NCBI GenBank assembly: GCA_030272585.1
Contig: BSYQ01000003.1
Span: 6,200,001 to 6,264,000, forward strand
From: Bryopsis sp. KO-2023
Taxonomy: Eukaryota > Chlorophyta > Ulvophyceae > Bryopsidales > Bryopsidaceae
Direction: 5' to 3'
DNA: 64,000 nt
Shown piece after piece: positions 1-10,409 of the stretch (position 1 is its first letter; each line of letters opens with the position of its first letter). Under the pieces are notes generated by a model. The model worked only from the letters and a program-made list of their open reading frames with translations. It was not told where the DNA came from and searched no databases. The translations under genes were made by a program, and so were the position numbers.

Positions 1-1599
1 CCACCAGTATTCCCGCGGGCAAATAGACCGATTACCCGACCTGCATCACCCCCAGTCATTATTCCTGGAGTGGGGCGAGGCAGTGCAATCAGCGGACAGG
101 GAAATGTACCTAGGCCGATCGTGAGGCCTAGCGCTGTGTTTGGACAAACACCAAATACAAGACCACCAGCGGTATTACAGCAAGTACAACCGCCACAGCG
201 TACGCAGGCTTCTCCCGTGGTACAAACTGTTCCGCTGACAACTCCAACAACCACGTCACCCGAGCCACCTAGAACATTACCCATGCCACCACCAGTTTCT
301 CAGCCAGTGTTATCACATCCATCAATGATTTCACCACCCGGCTATTATGCCATGGGAGCATCATACATTCGGCCTTCTATCTTAGGTCACTCCGTGAATG
401 TATACGGAGCTCCATCATCCGGAAACCCCTATGTTGGATGGGGATCCTATCCGCGTATTCCTCAACGCGCAGGCGGAGGAGGCGGAGGAGGCGGAGGTGG
501 AGATGATGATGGTTCCGGTGATGGAAGTGGCGGAGGCCCATCGGACAGAAGTGGCCGTGGGTCTGCACCTGGACCACATATTGGTGGAGGAAGAGAAGGA
601 CCATCTAGGAACCCAGGAGGCGGTCCTGGAGATGGTGGTGGTGGAGGTGGCGGAGGAGGCGGACCTCCTGGTCCCCCAGGCGGGGGCCCTGATTTTATGG
701 GCTATGCACGTCCAGAAAATCGTTTGCTTCACATTCCAAATGCGGTCAAATTCCCGATGCCGAAACCGTATACTGGCGCTGGCGATCGCTGGATTCGGGA
801 TTGGCAGGCAGAACTCACCAACTTCTGTAAAGTTTATGATTTGGATGAGTCTGTTTGGCTTAAAGTATTCCGCACAAATCTCTCTGGTTCAGCCGCCACA
901 TGGCGGAATATGCAAGAGATGCGGATTCGGGAAGGAGTTCGTCCGATGTTCCAGGACTGGATACAACTTGTGGAAGAGTTAGCTATTGCTTTCGAACCAA
1001 CAAGAATGTCCGATGTTTCGCGTAGGAAGCTGCGGAAACTTCAACAAACGGGGACTGTTCGTTCCTACATTAACGCATTTCGGGATCTCATACTCAGAAT
1101 TCCGAATATGACGGAGGAGGAGCAGTACTTGACGTTTGTTGACGGATTACGGCCCCAGATCCGACATCAAGTTGTTACAATGGTGACAGAAGGAGTGGAA
1201 GCGGCGATAGTCACTGCCGAAAGAATCGATTCGTTGGGTGGCCAATCTCAAAACAACCGCGGACGTGGTCGCGGACGAGGGCGATGGAACTGGAATTGGA
1301 AAAACAAGCCCAAAGCTGATCAGAACCAGCAAATGCAAGGTCAGCAACCGCAACCACCACCTCCACCCCAAGATCAAAATCAGCAAATGGGAGGAGGCAA
1401 CAGAGGTGGCGGCGGCCGTGGCCGCGGAAGAGGCGGAAGACGAGGTGGCGGACGAAATCGAGGTGGTGGCGGAAGGCAGCAACAAGGCGGAGCTAGAGGC
1501 GGAGGCGCATGTTACATCTGCGGTGAAGTGGGTCATGGCTTTGGAAAATGTCCTAAAGGCCCAACTTTTCAAAAATGGCTAAAAGATCACGCCGCATAG
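1..1599 (+). CDS. Gag-like protein of the chromovirus (5' partial)
   Basis: The reading frame is already open at position 1 and has no ATG near its visible beginning, so the start lies outside the window. The first two fifths are low-complexity Pro/Thr and then Gly-rich runs (about 460-690). A folded capsid-like region follows (about 720-1230), typical of Ty3 Gag (WxxxF spacing, helix-rich). The end is Arg/Gly-rich and closes with a CCHC zinc knuckle, CYICGEVGHGFGKC, near 1509-1550. Its role is to form the particle and package RNA. The Gly/Arg-rich RNA-binding tail before the knuckle is unusually long. The family assignment is firm because of the adjoining pol. Confidence 0.85.
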   Translation, partial: PPVFPRANRPITRPASPPVIIPGVGRGSAISGQGNVPRPIVRPSAVFGQTPNTRPPAVLQQVQPPQRTQASPVVQTVPLTTPTTTSPEPPRTLPMPPPVSQPVLSHPSMISPPGYYAMGASYIRPSILGHSVNVYGAPSSGNPYVGWGSYPRIPQRAGGGGGGGGGGDDDGSGDGSGGGPSDRSGRGSAPGPHIGGGREGPSRNPGGGPGDGGGGGGGGGGPPGPPGGGPDFMGYARPENRLLHIPNAVKFPMPKPYTGAGDRWIRDWQAELTNFCKVYDLDESVWLKVFRTNLSGSAATWRNMQEMRIREGVRPMFQDWIQLVEELAIAFEPTRMSDVSRRKLRKLQQTGTVRSYINAFRDLILRIPNMTEEEQYLTFVDGLRPQIRHQVVTMVTEGVEAAIVTAERIDSLGGQSQNNRGRGRGRGRWNWNWKNKPKADQNQQMQGQQPQPPPPPQDQNQQMGGGNRGGGGRGRGRGGRRGGGRNRGGGGRQQQGGARGGGACYICGEVGHGFGKCPKGPTFQKWLKDHAA

Positions 1600-4500
1600 A
1601 GGAGACTTCACTCCATGCGGCCAGAAGAAAAAGAGCCAGACGCCGAAGATATAGACATCGCAGACGTCAGAAGCTCCGGGAGTCACGAGCAAGAGAACGA
1701 GAGGGGAATAAAAAGACCGAGAAAGAGTCAAAAAGAAATCCCGCCCAGAGGGCTGAAAATCCGCTGATGAGTACAAAACTTGGTGACAAAGAGCGGATGG
1801 ATGATTCAAGTACGGTCATCCTAAGCACTTCCGGCAGAGAGTTGGCGGAAAGTGTTGGTTCAGTACATGAAGACTCTGGAAGTTCCTCCGGAGATAGCAA
1901 CCTGGAATCTGTCCCGCCTTGTGGAGAGAAACAGGCTTCGGAAGGAAGTGTAAAAAGTTTAGACCGGACCAGCCCAAGGGTTCCGTCTGACGCCGATGCA
2001 AGGGAGGCATCGGACAGAAAGAAACAGCCAGGGGTTGAAGGTGGGGATTACCTTCAAGACAGTTTTAACCCGCTGGTAAATAATCACCACCTTAAGTTCA
2101 TGGGGTATGAGCTTAAGGGGCGGATAGGGGGAGTTTCAATCTCCGCTTATTTGGACTGTGGAGCTACGGAAAATTATGTAGCGCAGAAACTTGTGGATCG
2201 TTTGGGGTTAGAGTTCTCCTCGTGTAATAAGACCGTTTCATTAGCCAACGGGTCTGTTTGCAATGTGGACAAACGATGCGGAAACATCAACATGCAGTTG
2301 GGCAGATACAAAACCCAGTTTTCTGCGGATGTTTTTCCTCATCTCACGTATGACATCGTGTTAGGGTTACCGTGGCTGATCGCCAATAACCCGTCCATAG
2401 ACTTTGCACAGGGAACTATCAACATTCGCCAAGGTCAAGGTTGGATAACAGTACCGGTAAAGGAAAGACCGACTGATTATCTTCAACTTGCGAATGAAAC
2501 CACACCTCTCATCACCCACAAGAAGATATTCCGCTACATCAAGAAGCAAACTGAAGCCACAGATAGTTTGGCTTACTTGGTGGTGGTGCGTGAATCTGAC
2601 CCCACGGATAGCAATCACTTGATGCAATATCCGTATGAGGGGGTAACCGTTGATAGCCTTCAAACTTCAGCGGGCACCAACACACCACAAGAGACGGAGG
2701 TACCGAAGTTGCTGCATGATCAGATGCACCCGGATATCCGCTCTGTGGTGGAGGAATATAGCCACATTTTTCCAAAAGATCTCCCGCCTGGCATACCTCC
2801 CGTCCGCAAGGGTCATGAATTTAAGATCGACCTGGAGGATGAGAGTATGAGCCCAATCCACCGTCCCCTGTACAAACTTTCTCCGGCTGAATTGGATGAA
2901 GTTCGGACACAAGTGGATTATCTCCTCGAGCAACGGAAGATTAGGCCGTCAGAGAGTCCCTGGGGAGCCCCCATACTCTTTGTCCCTAAGAAAGACGGCG
3001 GATTGCGGATGTGTGTTGATTACAGATGGATCAACCACTACACCATCAAAAACCGCTATCCACTTCCGCTCCCCGAAGAGTTAATGGACCGGCTCGCTAA
3101 AGCAAAGATCTACACCAAGATCGACCTCCGCTCAGGCTACTGGCAATTTCCAGTCCGGCCAAAGGATACCCCAAAAACAGCATTCCGCACACGATACGGG
3201 CATTTCGAGTTCCTCGTTTGTCCCTTCGGAATGTCCAACTGTCCGGCCCAGTTTCAAACTATGGTGCAGGATTTGTTGGGGGAGTTTTTGGACCACTTTG
3301 TGGTTGTTTTCATTGACGACATTCTGGTGTTTTCCAATTCAGTGGAAGAACATGTCGATCATTTGAAACAGGTATTCGAGCGGTTACACAAACACAAGCT
3401 CTACGCGAAAGCGAGCAAGTGTGAAGTGGGGGTCAGCGAGACCGATTATCTGGGATATCATTTGTCAGGGAAAGGCCTGCAACCAATGCATGATAAAGTG
3501 CGGGCTATTCAAGAATGGAAGGAGTTGAACTCAGTTGGGGATGTGCGAAGTTTTCTGGGCATGGTATCTTACTATCGTAAGTTTATACCAGAGTTTGCGC
3601 GGATTGCAGGACCCTTACATGATCTGATCAAAAAGAATCATGTGTGGACATGGGGGCCTATTCAGCGCGAAGCCTTCAGCAAACTCAAGCAAAAGATCAC
3701 CCGCACCCCCATACTTCTCCTACCCGATCCGCTCCTTGGGTACACCGTAATAACGGACGCATCAGGAACTGCATATGGAGCAGTTCTGTGTCAGGACCAT
3801 GGAAAGGGGCTACAGCCAATAGCCTACCTTTCAAGACGATTAAAACCAGCTGAGACACGATATTCCGCATATGAGCGGGAGCTGGGGGCTGTAGCATATG
3901 CGCTCAGCCAATGGCGACATTACCTCGAAGGAGCGCCTGGGGAGGTTACGGTTATGACAGACCATCAGCCGATAACCCACTTCATGACCCAAGCTAAAAT
4001 GTCGCGGACACAATCCCGATGGTACACGTCAGGATATTTTGATTCCATAGGTCCAAAAATCGTCTATGTGCCTGGTAAAGCCAATGTACTGGCGGATGCG
4101 TTATCCCGAAGCCTTCCTGATTCACAGGATCAAATTCATGCTTTGTCCGCCTGGGTGGTGGATGAAGCGGATGCATGGAAGACCGCTATTGCAGCAGATC
4201 CAAAACTGCAAGCGGAAGTCGCGAAAATCCAAGAGGGTAAACCCACGAAACTTTCGTTCGAGGATGGCTGGTTGTACTATCAAGCAACTCCCACCTCAGA
4301 CAAAGTACTAGTGGTTCCAAATGGATACCGGAAAAAGGTTATGGGGGAGTTCCATGATGTTCCGAGTGCTGGACACGCAGGTGCCGCCCGGACATCGGAT
4401 GTGCTACAGCGATACTACTGGTGGAAAGGAGTAGGAAAGGATGTCCAAGCATATGTGCGGACATGTCCTGTCTGTCAGCGGACAAAAGCTGATACGACGA

Positions 4501-5684
4501 AGCAGAAAGGGCTTCTGCATCCACTCCCAATACCGACAACAAAGTGGGAACAGATCACCACTGACCTCGTGACTGATTTACCAAAGTCACGTGGGTTCAC
4601 CGCCATCGCGGTATTTGTTGATCGGTTAACCAAGTACGTTCGCTTCGCACCCTGCACTAAGGAAATAACCGCCCCGGAATATGCTAAGTTGTTTGTGGAC
4701 AAAATATACAAACACTACGGCCTCCCCAAAGTGATAATTTCCGATCGAGACCCCAGATTCACAAGTTCCTTCTGGCGGTCTTTATTTTCACTTCTGGGAA
4801 CCCAACTCCGAATGAGCACAGCCTACCACCCACAAACAGATGGGCAGTCAGAGGTTACTATTCGGGTGTTGGAAGACTTTTTGCGGCCTTATGTGGAGCG
4901 GTATCCAGACCGCTGGGTTGATTTCTTGGCGACAGCGGAATTTGCTGCCAACAACTCCCGCAATGTGTCAACCGGCTATGCCCCAGCACACTTGTTGTAT
5001 GGGCAGCATATGGGACAAATTACCGTGCAGAAAAAGTTAACGGCGAAAGAAGAGTCCGAAATGGCAACCGAAATGGTGAAACGAATGGACGAGCAACTGC
5101 AGCAAGCAAAGCAGCAGTATGCAACCGCACAAGAGCGGATGTGTGTCCAAGCGAACAAACGGCGGCGGGAAGTAATCTTCAAAGAAGGGGATGAAGTTTT
5201 GGTGCGGAGTACATTTATTCCGCTGCAATCCTTGCAAAAGATCCCACCAAAAATCCGCCGGAGGTTTGTCGGGCCATTCAAAGTGGACAAAGCGATATCC
5301 ACAGTCGCTTATCGCCTGCAACTACCACCCCATTGGACTATTCATTCTACCTTCCATGTCTCCAAGCTGAAGGCATACAACCGCTTGTCAGAAGATGATG
5401 AGCGGGAGGTGGAACCTCCCGAAGGGGAGTTGGTGGATGGCGCCATTGAATATGAGGTCGAGCGTATTCTGCGAGATCGAGGCACACCCAACCGTCGGGA
5501 GTACTTGATTCTGTGGAAGGGCTATGATTTGATGGAAGCCACCTGGGAGCCAGAAGCCCACCTGGCCAATGCCAGCGATATCTTGGCAGAGTATCTCAGA
5601 AACCGCACGCGCTTGCCGACCAAAGAGGAAATCCGCTCTAAGCGGGAAGAAAGGCGGACAAGGCGGCGGAAACAACCTCTTTAG
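1575..5684 (+). CDS. Chromovirus Pol polyprotein
   Basis: The ORF has about 1369 codons. After a basic, charged leader there is a retropepsin motif (LDCGATENYV near residue 190) and a reverse transcriptase with the FIDDIL catalytic box near residue 579. An RNase H follows (VITDASG near 725), then an integrase HHCC zinc domain (residues 930-975) and a DDE core. A chromodomain ends it (EYEVERIL to about residue 1345, with the LWKGYD and TWEP aromatic-cage motifs), followed by a basic tail. The protein copies the element RNA to DNA and integrates it. Chromodomains of this group are known to steer integration toward modified chromatin. The ORF looks whole. Codon choice is rich in GCG and CGG, like the Gag ORF and the ORF that follows. 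Confidence 0.93.
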   Translation: MAKRSRRIEETSLHAARRKRARRRRYRHRRRQKLRESRAREREGNKKTEKESKRNPAQRAENPLMSTKLGDKERMDDSSTVILSTSGRELAESVGSVHEDSGSSSGDSNLESVPPCGEKQASEGSVKSLDRTSPRVPSDADAREASDRKKQPGVEGGDYLQDSFNPLVNNHHLKFMGYELKGRIGGVSISAYLDCGATENYVAQKLVDRLGLEFSSCNKTVSLANGSVCNVDKRCGNINMQLGRYKTQFSADVFPHLTYDIVLGLPWLIANNPSIDFAQGTINIRQGQGWITVPVKERPTDYLQLANETTPLITHKKIFRYIKKQTEATDSLAYLVVVRESDPTDSNHLMQYPYEGVTVDSLQTSAGTNTPQETEVPKLLHDQMHPDIRSVVEEYSHIFPKDLPPGIPPVRKGHEFKIDLEDESMSPIHRPLYKLSPAELDEVRTQVDYLLEQRKIRPSESPWGAPILFVPKKDGGLRMCVDYRWINHYTIKNRYPLPLPEELMDRLAKAKIYTKIDLRSGYWQFPVRPKDTPKTAFRTRYGHFEFLVCPFGMSNCPAQFQTMVQDLLGEFLDHFVVVFIDDILVFSNSVEEHVDHLKQVFERLHKHKLYAKASKCEVGVSETDYLGYHLSGKGLQPMHDKVRAIQEWKELNSVGDVRSFLGMVSYYRKFIPEFARIAGPLHDLIKKNHVWTWGPIQREAFSKLKQKITRTPILLLPDPLLGYTVITDASGTAYGAVLCQDHGKGLQPIAYLSRRLKPAETRYSAYERELGAVAYALSQWRHYLEGAPGEVTVMTDHQPITHFMTQAKMSRTQSRWYTSGYFDSIGPKIVYVPGKANVLADALSRSLPDSQDQIHALSAWVVDEADAWKTAIAADPKLQAEVAKIQEGKPTKLSFEDGWLYYQATPTSDKVLVVPNGYRKKVMGEFHDVPSAGHAGAARTSDVLQRYYWWKGVGKDVQAYVRTCPVCQRTKADTTKQKGLLHPLPIPTTKWEQITTDLVTDLPKSRGFTAIAVFVDRLTKYVRFAPCTKEITAPEYAKLFVDKIYKHYGLPKVIISDRDPRFTSSFWRSLFSLLGTQLRMSTAYHPQTDGQSEVTIRVLEDFLRPYVERYPDRWVDFLATAEFAANNSRNVSTGYAPAHLLYGQHMGQITVQKKLTAKEESEMATEMVKRMDEQLQQAKQQYATAQERMCVQANKRRREVIFKEGDEVLVRSTFIPLQSLQKIPPKIRRRFVGPFKVDKAISTVAYRLQLPPHWTIHSTFHVSKLKAYNRLSEDDEREVEPPEGELVDGAIEYEVERILRDRGTPNRREYLILWKGYDLMEATWEPEAHLANASDILAEYLRNRTRLPTKEEIRSKREERRTRRRKQPL

Positions 5685-5714
5685 ATGATACAGGTTGATA
5701 TGGGGAAGGGAACG

Positions 5715-5985
5715 ATGGTTGATGTGTTGGTATCAGTTCACCCATAATCAAATACATCTAAGAGCGAGCTACAGAGAGCCGAGTCAAGATAGCGAGGGTA
5801 ATATCAAAGCGGGCTAGAACCTTGGATGAGACGACACTCAATAGAGGAAGTCTTCCATCAGTGACAAGTGAGTGACTCTATCACTTGTATAAACTAGCTA
5901 GGCTGCAACCCTCCAGCCCTATTTCGTCAAAAGTTTACGCCGAGCGCACTGAACCTTCAGAAGCAACCGCCACCAAAGCAAAACA
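5715..5985 (+). repeat. Candidate 3' LTR of the chromovirus
   Basis: Just after the pol stop there is a purine-rich run and then a TG dinucleotide at about 5715. About 270 bp later an AACA occurs near 5981-5985. Between them lies a TATAAA box near 5889, as expected for an LTR promoter. The stretch has no ORF of its own. Without the partner LTR, which is off the left edge, the boundaries are a guess. The alternative is that this is a spacer before a third ORF and the true 3' LTR lies between 7886 and 8220. Confidence 0.35.
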
Positions 5986-6004
5986 TTGAGAACATTTGCG
6001 TAAA

Positions 6005-7885
6005 ATGTCTGGAACATCCGAACATTTGGAGCGACTCCGTCAGCAGAGGGATGAGTGGAAAGCAAAGGCAGAGGCCTTGGAAACGGAGCTCGCGGAAGCC
6101 TTAGAATCTGGAACTGAGGCGGTGGAATCACATGCAAATGTGGCGGCGGATTACGAAAAATTACACAAGAAGCTTCAGGAGGGTGTGACAAAAAGAGATG
6201 AGCAGGAGGCGGAAATCTGTGAGCTGGCGGCGGAACTCCGGGAAACAAAAGAGGAAAGGGCGGCGGAAAAAACTAAGCTGGAGGCGGATTGGACAAATCG
6301 ATACCGGGCTCTTCAACAGCAGTTGAGTGACGCTCAAGTGAAAGCCCGCGGTGCGGAAGCGGAACTCAAGACTATCAAAAGAGAGTTATCCGCGCAAGAG
6401 GAAGAAAATTCCGCAAAGGATCAAGTAATTTCCGCGCGGAATCAAGAAATTTCCGCGAAATCCAAGGAAATTACCCAGCTGACCACCGATCTGGCCCTCT
6501 CCCGGAAAACAGCCACCAAAGCACAGGCGGATACCGAATGGTATCACAAGGAGAACAAACAGCTCATCAGCGAGGCGGAGAAACGCTACCGCAACCTCGT
6601 CACGGTCCAAAAAGAGTTGGCAGCCACAAAAGCCGCTCTCGCCAAGGCGGAAAAAGGAGACGATTTCTGCAGTAGCACGACCGCCCGTGTGCTAATGTCA
6701 GAACTCGTCGCGTCCAAAGTTGAGGTCAACCGGCTTCGGGCCAACCTCATGGACATCCCGCAGTCACTCGCGAGTTTCTCACACGGACTCGTGGGAGTAC
6801 GGCTGGATACCGCGAAAGCGCAGGCACAGTTGGTGCGAGACGGCCGGATAAAAGATCAGGTCGATATGCATAAGGTCAAGGAGATCACCATCACGAACGT
6901 GGACCTTACGAAGGCGCACAATTTGGACCAAGTGAACGACTGGTTGAGCCGGATAGACGGGGCAGCGGAGAATATCTCAAAGCAATTGGCGAAACCACCC
7001 CAGAGTTCCCTTGACGATGACGACAACGAAGACGTCATAGCGGAAGAACCGACAGGTTCAAAACCACCGCTGAGCGCGGAGGACACGCAAACAAAAGCAC
7101 TCGTCAAAGCAGCAATGCTCAAAGCACTCGCGGAGGCGGATGCGGAGAAAAAGAAAGCAGCCGCGGAGAAAAAGGCGGCCGCGGAAAAACAAAAGGCGGA
7201 CGCGGAGAAAACACACGCGGAGAAAAAGGCGGCTGCGGAAAAACAAAAGGCGGACGCGGAGAAAACACATGCGGACGCGGGAAAACAAAAGAAGGCGGAC
7301 GCGGAGAAAAAGACAACCGCCGAAACTAAGAAAGGGGAGCCGTCGACTCAGGCGGATGCGGAAAAAGTGAAGGAAGCGGAAAAAAAGGGCGCGGAGAAAA
7401 GCACCAAACGGGGGAAGAAACGCACACGCGCGAAGGACGCGAAAGAGCTGCGTGCAGCGCTCAAGAAGATTAAAGGCACGCACGATCCAGCACTCGCAGG
7501 AACGAAGTGCTATTACTGCGCGGGAACGCAACATGGTGTCGGGGTAAAAACCAGTTGTGGGGCACACTACGTTTGCCCTACACACTGGCCCCATCATCAT
7601 GTAATGGATCGGGTCATCAATCGGTGGCTCGCGGATAAAACTATCCGGCCGCTCGATATGACCGCGGAGCATCTTCGCCTCGGGAAACGTGCGGAGGATT
7701 TTCTTCCGCTCCCATCGCTTCCATCCCCGGCCACCACTGATCAGCTCACCTTACCATGTCAGGTGTGTCGGGTCAAATCCGCAGCCTTCCCTTCGAAAAC
7801 CGGTGTCAAGGAGCTTGGATCCCGGCTGACATACATCCTACGAACGATGTGGGATCTCGAGGGCTTGGACTCGGAGACAGAGTGA
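6005..7885 (+). CDS. Coiled-coil ORF with C-terminal Cys/His cluster
   Basis: I do not recognise a family. The ATG at 6005 opens a protein of about 626 residues. Residues 5-230 are almost continuous heptad-type coiled coil. Residues 380-480 are a highly charged Ala/Glu/Lys block with near-tandem copies of short units such as AAAEKQKADAEKTH. The C-terminal fifth holds a Cys/His cluster (CYYC, then CGAH, CPTH and HHH, then CQVC) that could bind zinc. There are no introns. It lies 320 bp behind the chromovirus pol and shares its heavy use of GCG codons, so it may be an extra ORF of that element. It could equally be an independent gene next to the element's 3' LTR. No enzymatic motif was seen. 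Confidence 0.6.
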   Translation: MSGTSEHLERLRQQRDEWKAKAEALETELAEALESGTEAVESHANVAADYEKLHKKLQEGVTKRDEQEAEICELAAELRETKEERAAEKTKLEADWTNRYRALQQQLSDAQVKARGAEAELKTIKRELSAQEEENSAKDQVISARNQEISAKSKEITQLTTDLALSRKTATKAQADTEWYHKENKQLISEAEKRYRNLVTVQKELAATKAALAKAEKGDDFCSSTTARVLMSELVASKVEVNRLRANLMDIPQSLASFSHGLVGVRLDTAKAQAQLVRDGRIKDQVDMHKVKEITITNVDLTKAHNLDQVNDWLSRIDGAAENISKQLAKPPQSSLDDDDNEDVIAEEPTGSKPPLSAEDTQTKALVKAAMLKALAEADAEKKKAAAEKKAAAEKQKADAEKTHAEKKAAAEKQKADAEKTHADAGKQKKADAEKKTTAETKKGEPSTQADAEKVKEAEKKGAEKSTKRGKKRTRAKDAKELRAALKKIKGTHDPALAGTKCYYCAGTQHGVGVKTSCGAHYVCPTHWPHHHVMDRVINRWLADKTIRPLDMTAEHLRLGKRAEDFLPLPSLPSPATTDQLTLPCQVCRVKSAAFPSKTGVKELGSRLTYILRTMWDLEGLDSETE

Positions 7886-7944
7886 GAGAGAGCGGAGCCA
7901 GAGCCAGAGAGTCAGAGCCGGACAGAGACAGTTTTTCCTTGGGG

Positions 7945-7990
7945 GTTTTCTTTTCTTTTCTTTTCTTTTCTTTTCTTTTTCTTTCTTTTT
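7945..7990. repeat. TTTTC microsatellite
   Basis: A run of TTTTC units lies just behind the stop of the coiled-coil ORF and is followed by a T-rich tail. A poly-G run near 8020-8031 comes next. The rest of 7991-8220 holds two close copies of TAGTACGGGT (near 8078-8095) and no clear gene. A 3' LTR could end in this stretch. Confidence 0.8.
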
Positions 7991-8220
7991 GGGTTCTTCT
8001 ACGGGTGTGGACACCCTTTGGGGGGGGGGGGCGGCCAGTAGTTGATACGTTGTCGCACTCATTTTGCAGTACGAGTGTGTAGTACGGGTTAGTACGGGTT
8101 CTAGGGGGTTAAGTTCAGAGAGAACACCTTGTAAAATTAATTTCTCTGGTTTGTGAAAGTGTGTGACCCCAGTCTCAACTTCAGCAACGACTCACTAAAA
8201 CCTACAGGGACCTAACACAA

Positions 8221-9678
8221 ATGGTGAAGGGAATTTGGGGAGAGATCATCAAAAGGCAGGTGGATATTTGGCTGGATTCTGAAGAGGAAGAATTGGAGTT
8301 GATGATCGATTGGAGCGAAACTGGTTATGGCTACGGGTTATTTTCTGGTTCGTATAAAAATGGACACTTGATAGGATTGAATTCTATTTCCAGAAATGGA
8401 CAGATGACCAGCAGTTTTTTAGGTGAATTACAAGGATTATCTTGGGCTCTCAAGAGTGTCAAGGAGTTGGCTGCGGGCAGGAAGATCACTGTCTGGACAG
8501 ACAGTGAAAGCATTTTCAAAAGGTTGAACGGAGGGGTGAAACAGGGAGAAATTACTGATGTTCGAGTCAGTCGAATTCTGGGATGGATCTGGGAAAACTA
8601 TCCTTCGAATAGGTTAGTGGTTAAGTTCATCCCAGGACAATACAACGATTTGGCAGATGTCCTGTCGAGATGGCAGAAACCGACTGCAGCGAAAGTGGCA
8701 TCAACTCGACTGGGTGAAAGGAGGAAGGAAATCGTCGACCTCCATCGCGAAGGACACTGGGGGTCCAAGAAATTATTGGCTATCGCGAGGGAGCGCGGTC
8801 TCGATTTCAGTTTGGACGAACTGCAGGAAGAAGTGAAGCGATGCAGGGTCTGTAACCGTTTTGGACCCCCCAAGTCGAAAAGCAAAATCGGAAGTTTTGA
8901 ATTACCAGGATCAGTAGGGGAACACCTGAGCGTCGATTTTCTGGGACCGCTCAGGGGAGTTGATGATAAAAAAAAATATATCTTTTGTGTTATTGATCGA
9001 CTGAGTCGTTTAGGGGGAGCCTGGGTTGTCGACAAGGCGAATACTGAGAGTGTTCTTCAGGGTTTAGATGCATGGATTAAACGCCACGGCATCGTGCCAA
9101 AGAAGATTTTGAGCGACGGCGCGACATACTTCATGTCACAGAGGATGTATGAATGGGGAAGAGAGAATGGAGTCGAGATCCAACACATTCCTGCGCACAG
9201 CCATCGTAGCAATGGACTCGTGGAGCGTTATAATCAGACAATCGTGAGTCGATTGCGACGACTCTGGAATGAGCGAGGAGGTGAATGGGAACGACATGTG
9301 GCTACCGCTGTGGATTGGATCAACTCGGCTCCACACACAGCATTGGGACGGACACCGCTAGAAGTTTGGAGCGGGGACGAATCGGTTTTGAAGGAGGTTC
9401 GAAACCGACTGACCAAGATCGACGAGAAGATTAACAGGAATCGTAAAGAATGGGCCCACCGATTTTATCGAGGTCAGTATGTCTATGTCTGGGATGCTGT
9501 ACGTGATGGTCGATTGGACCAGAAGCTAGAGAATCAATGGAAGGGTCCTTATACACTGACCGAACAAATCTCTACACATCTGTGGAGAGTGTCGGCTGTG
9601 AATGGACCAAAGGGGAAACAGCGAGGGAGAAAAGCACGAATGGTTATCCATACCGACCATTTGAAGCCGTACTATTGA
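8221..9678 (+). mobile_element. RNase H-integrase fragment of an LTR element
   Basis: A 485-codon ORF begins directly with an RNase H domain (IDWSETG, FLGELQ, TDSES and ADVLSRW carry the acidic residues). It continues with an integrase: an HREGHW...CRVC zinc region, then SVDFLG, LSDGATYF and SNGLVERY as the DDE core. It ends with a C-terminal SH3-like part (LENQWKGPY). Its closest relative in the window is the polyprotein at 46.7-53.6 kb, whose RNase H and integrase align along the whole length but are clearly diverged. Gag, protease and reverse transcriptase parts are absent here and no paired LTRs were found, so it is an incomplete, older copy. The part present looks whole. Confidence 0.8.
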
Positions 9679-10409
9679 AGGGGTCAGAACGAGGAGAAAA
9701 AACGCAGCGAAGCGTGTTGGGCTGTAGATTCCGATGGGCTGAGGAGAGACAGTCAGTTTGGGAGATGTGGTACATTGAGATGTAAATGCAACTGTTTAGT
9801 CATGGTTCAGGGTCAGAGGAATCGGGAAGGATAAGGTGGTGGCTGTGAGAGAAAAACTGACTCTTGTAAAAAGTTTGGTAGCAACTTTGTGTCACGAGGG
9901 TCTTACACCATAGAAATTTGCCAGGAAAGAACGCCCTAAATTGGGTTTATTCGTAGTGGCCCCAATTCGCATGAAGAAATGGAAATATGGCTCCAACTCT
10001 AATGATACAAATTGGAAGGTCTGCAACACAAAATTGATTCGCCTGTGCTGGTTTTGAGATTTGTGGAATCGTCGATTGGATGTGGGCCCTTTCTGGCCCC
10101 CAAATCAACTTTAAAACAACGTTTTCGCCCTTTCGTGCCCCAATGTACTGCCAGCAAATTTCCGGGGGGTCCCAATGAGCCAAAAGAAACACACTGCTTT
10201 GGAGCGACGGAGTGGATTTGAAGAGCCCATCCACATGTCATACATGACACACCCTTCGCAATCTGTTCGTTGTTGTACCTCATTCGCCGTCTTGGATGAA
10301 AACTATTAGTCATCCGGTCCACGCTCAATCCACAACACAGCACCACTGCGAAAATATCACAACAAACAGTTCTTCCTGTTCGAAACCCTCCTGATCAGAG
10401 CGAACCACC
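9679..10409. other. Intergenic stretch
   Basis: This is the flank of the retroelement fragment and the upstream region of the GILT-like gene. It holds several GGCCC/GGGCC words around 10080-10160 but no ORF I can support, no TATA box in a convincing place, and no repeat I could delimit. Confidence 0.5.

Larger units (their letters stand above)
1..5985 (+). mobile_element. Ty3/Gypsy chromovirus, left end outside window
   Basis: This is an LTR retrotransposon of the chromovirus group. Seen directly: a glycine/proline-rich Gag-like ORF with a zinc knuckle, followed by a pol ORF in the order protease, reverse transcriptase, RNase H, integrase, chromodomain. The two ORFs overlap by 25 nt in different frames, which is common in this family and is normally handled by frameshifting. 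A purine-rich stretch follows the pol stop (about 5699-5714) and could be the polypurine tract. The 5' LTR lies left of position 1, so the right limit given here (a candidate LTR ending near 5985) cannot be confirmed from paired ends. The coding parts visible look whole. The ORF at 6005-7885 may also belong to the element, in which case it would extend to about 8200. Confidence 0.9.

Noticed and set aside
7058-7672. 204-codon minus-strand ORF rich in Arg, Leu and Phe
   Set aside because: It is a shadow of the Ala/Glu/Lys tandem block of the coiled-coil ORF.
10070-10170. GGCCC-rich stretch resembling the MITE at 23086
   Set aside because: No CAGTGTA ends or inverted repeats were found around it.
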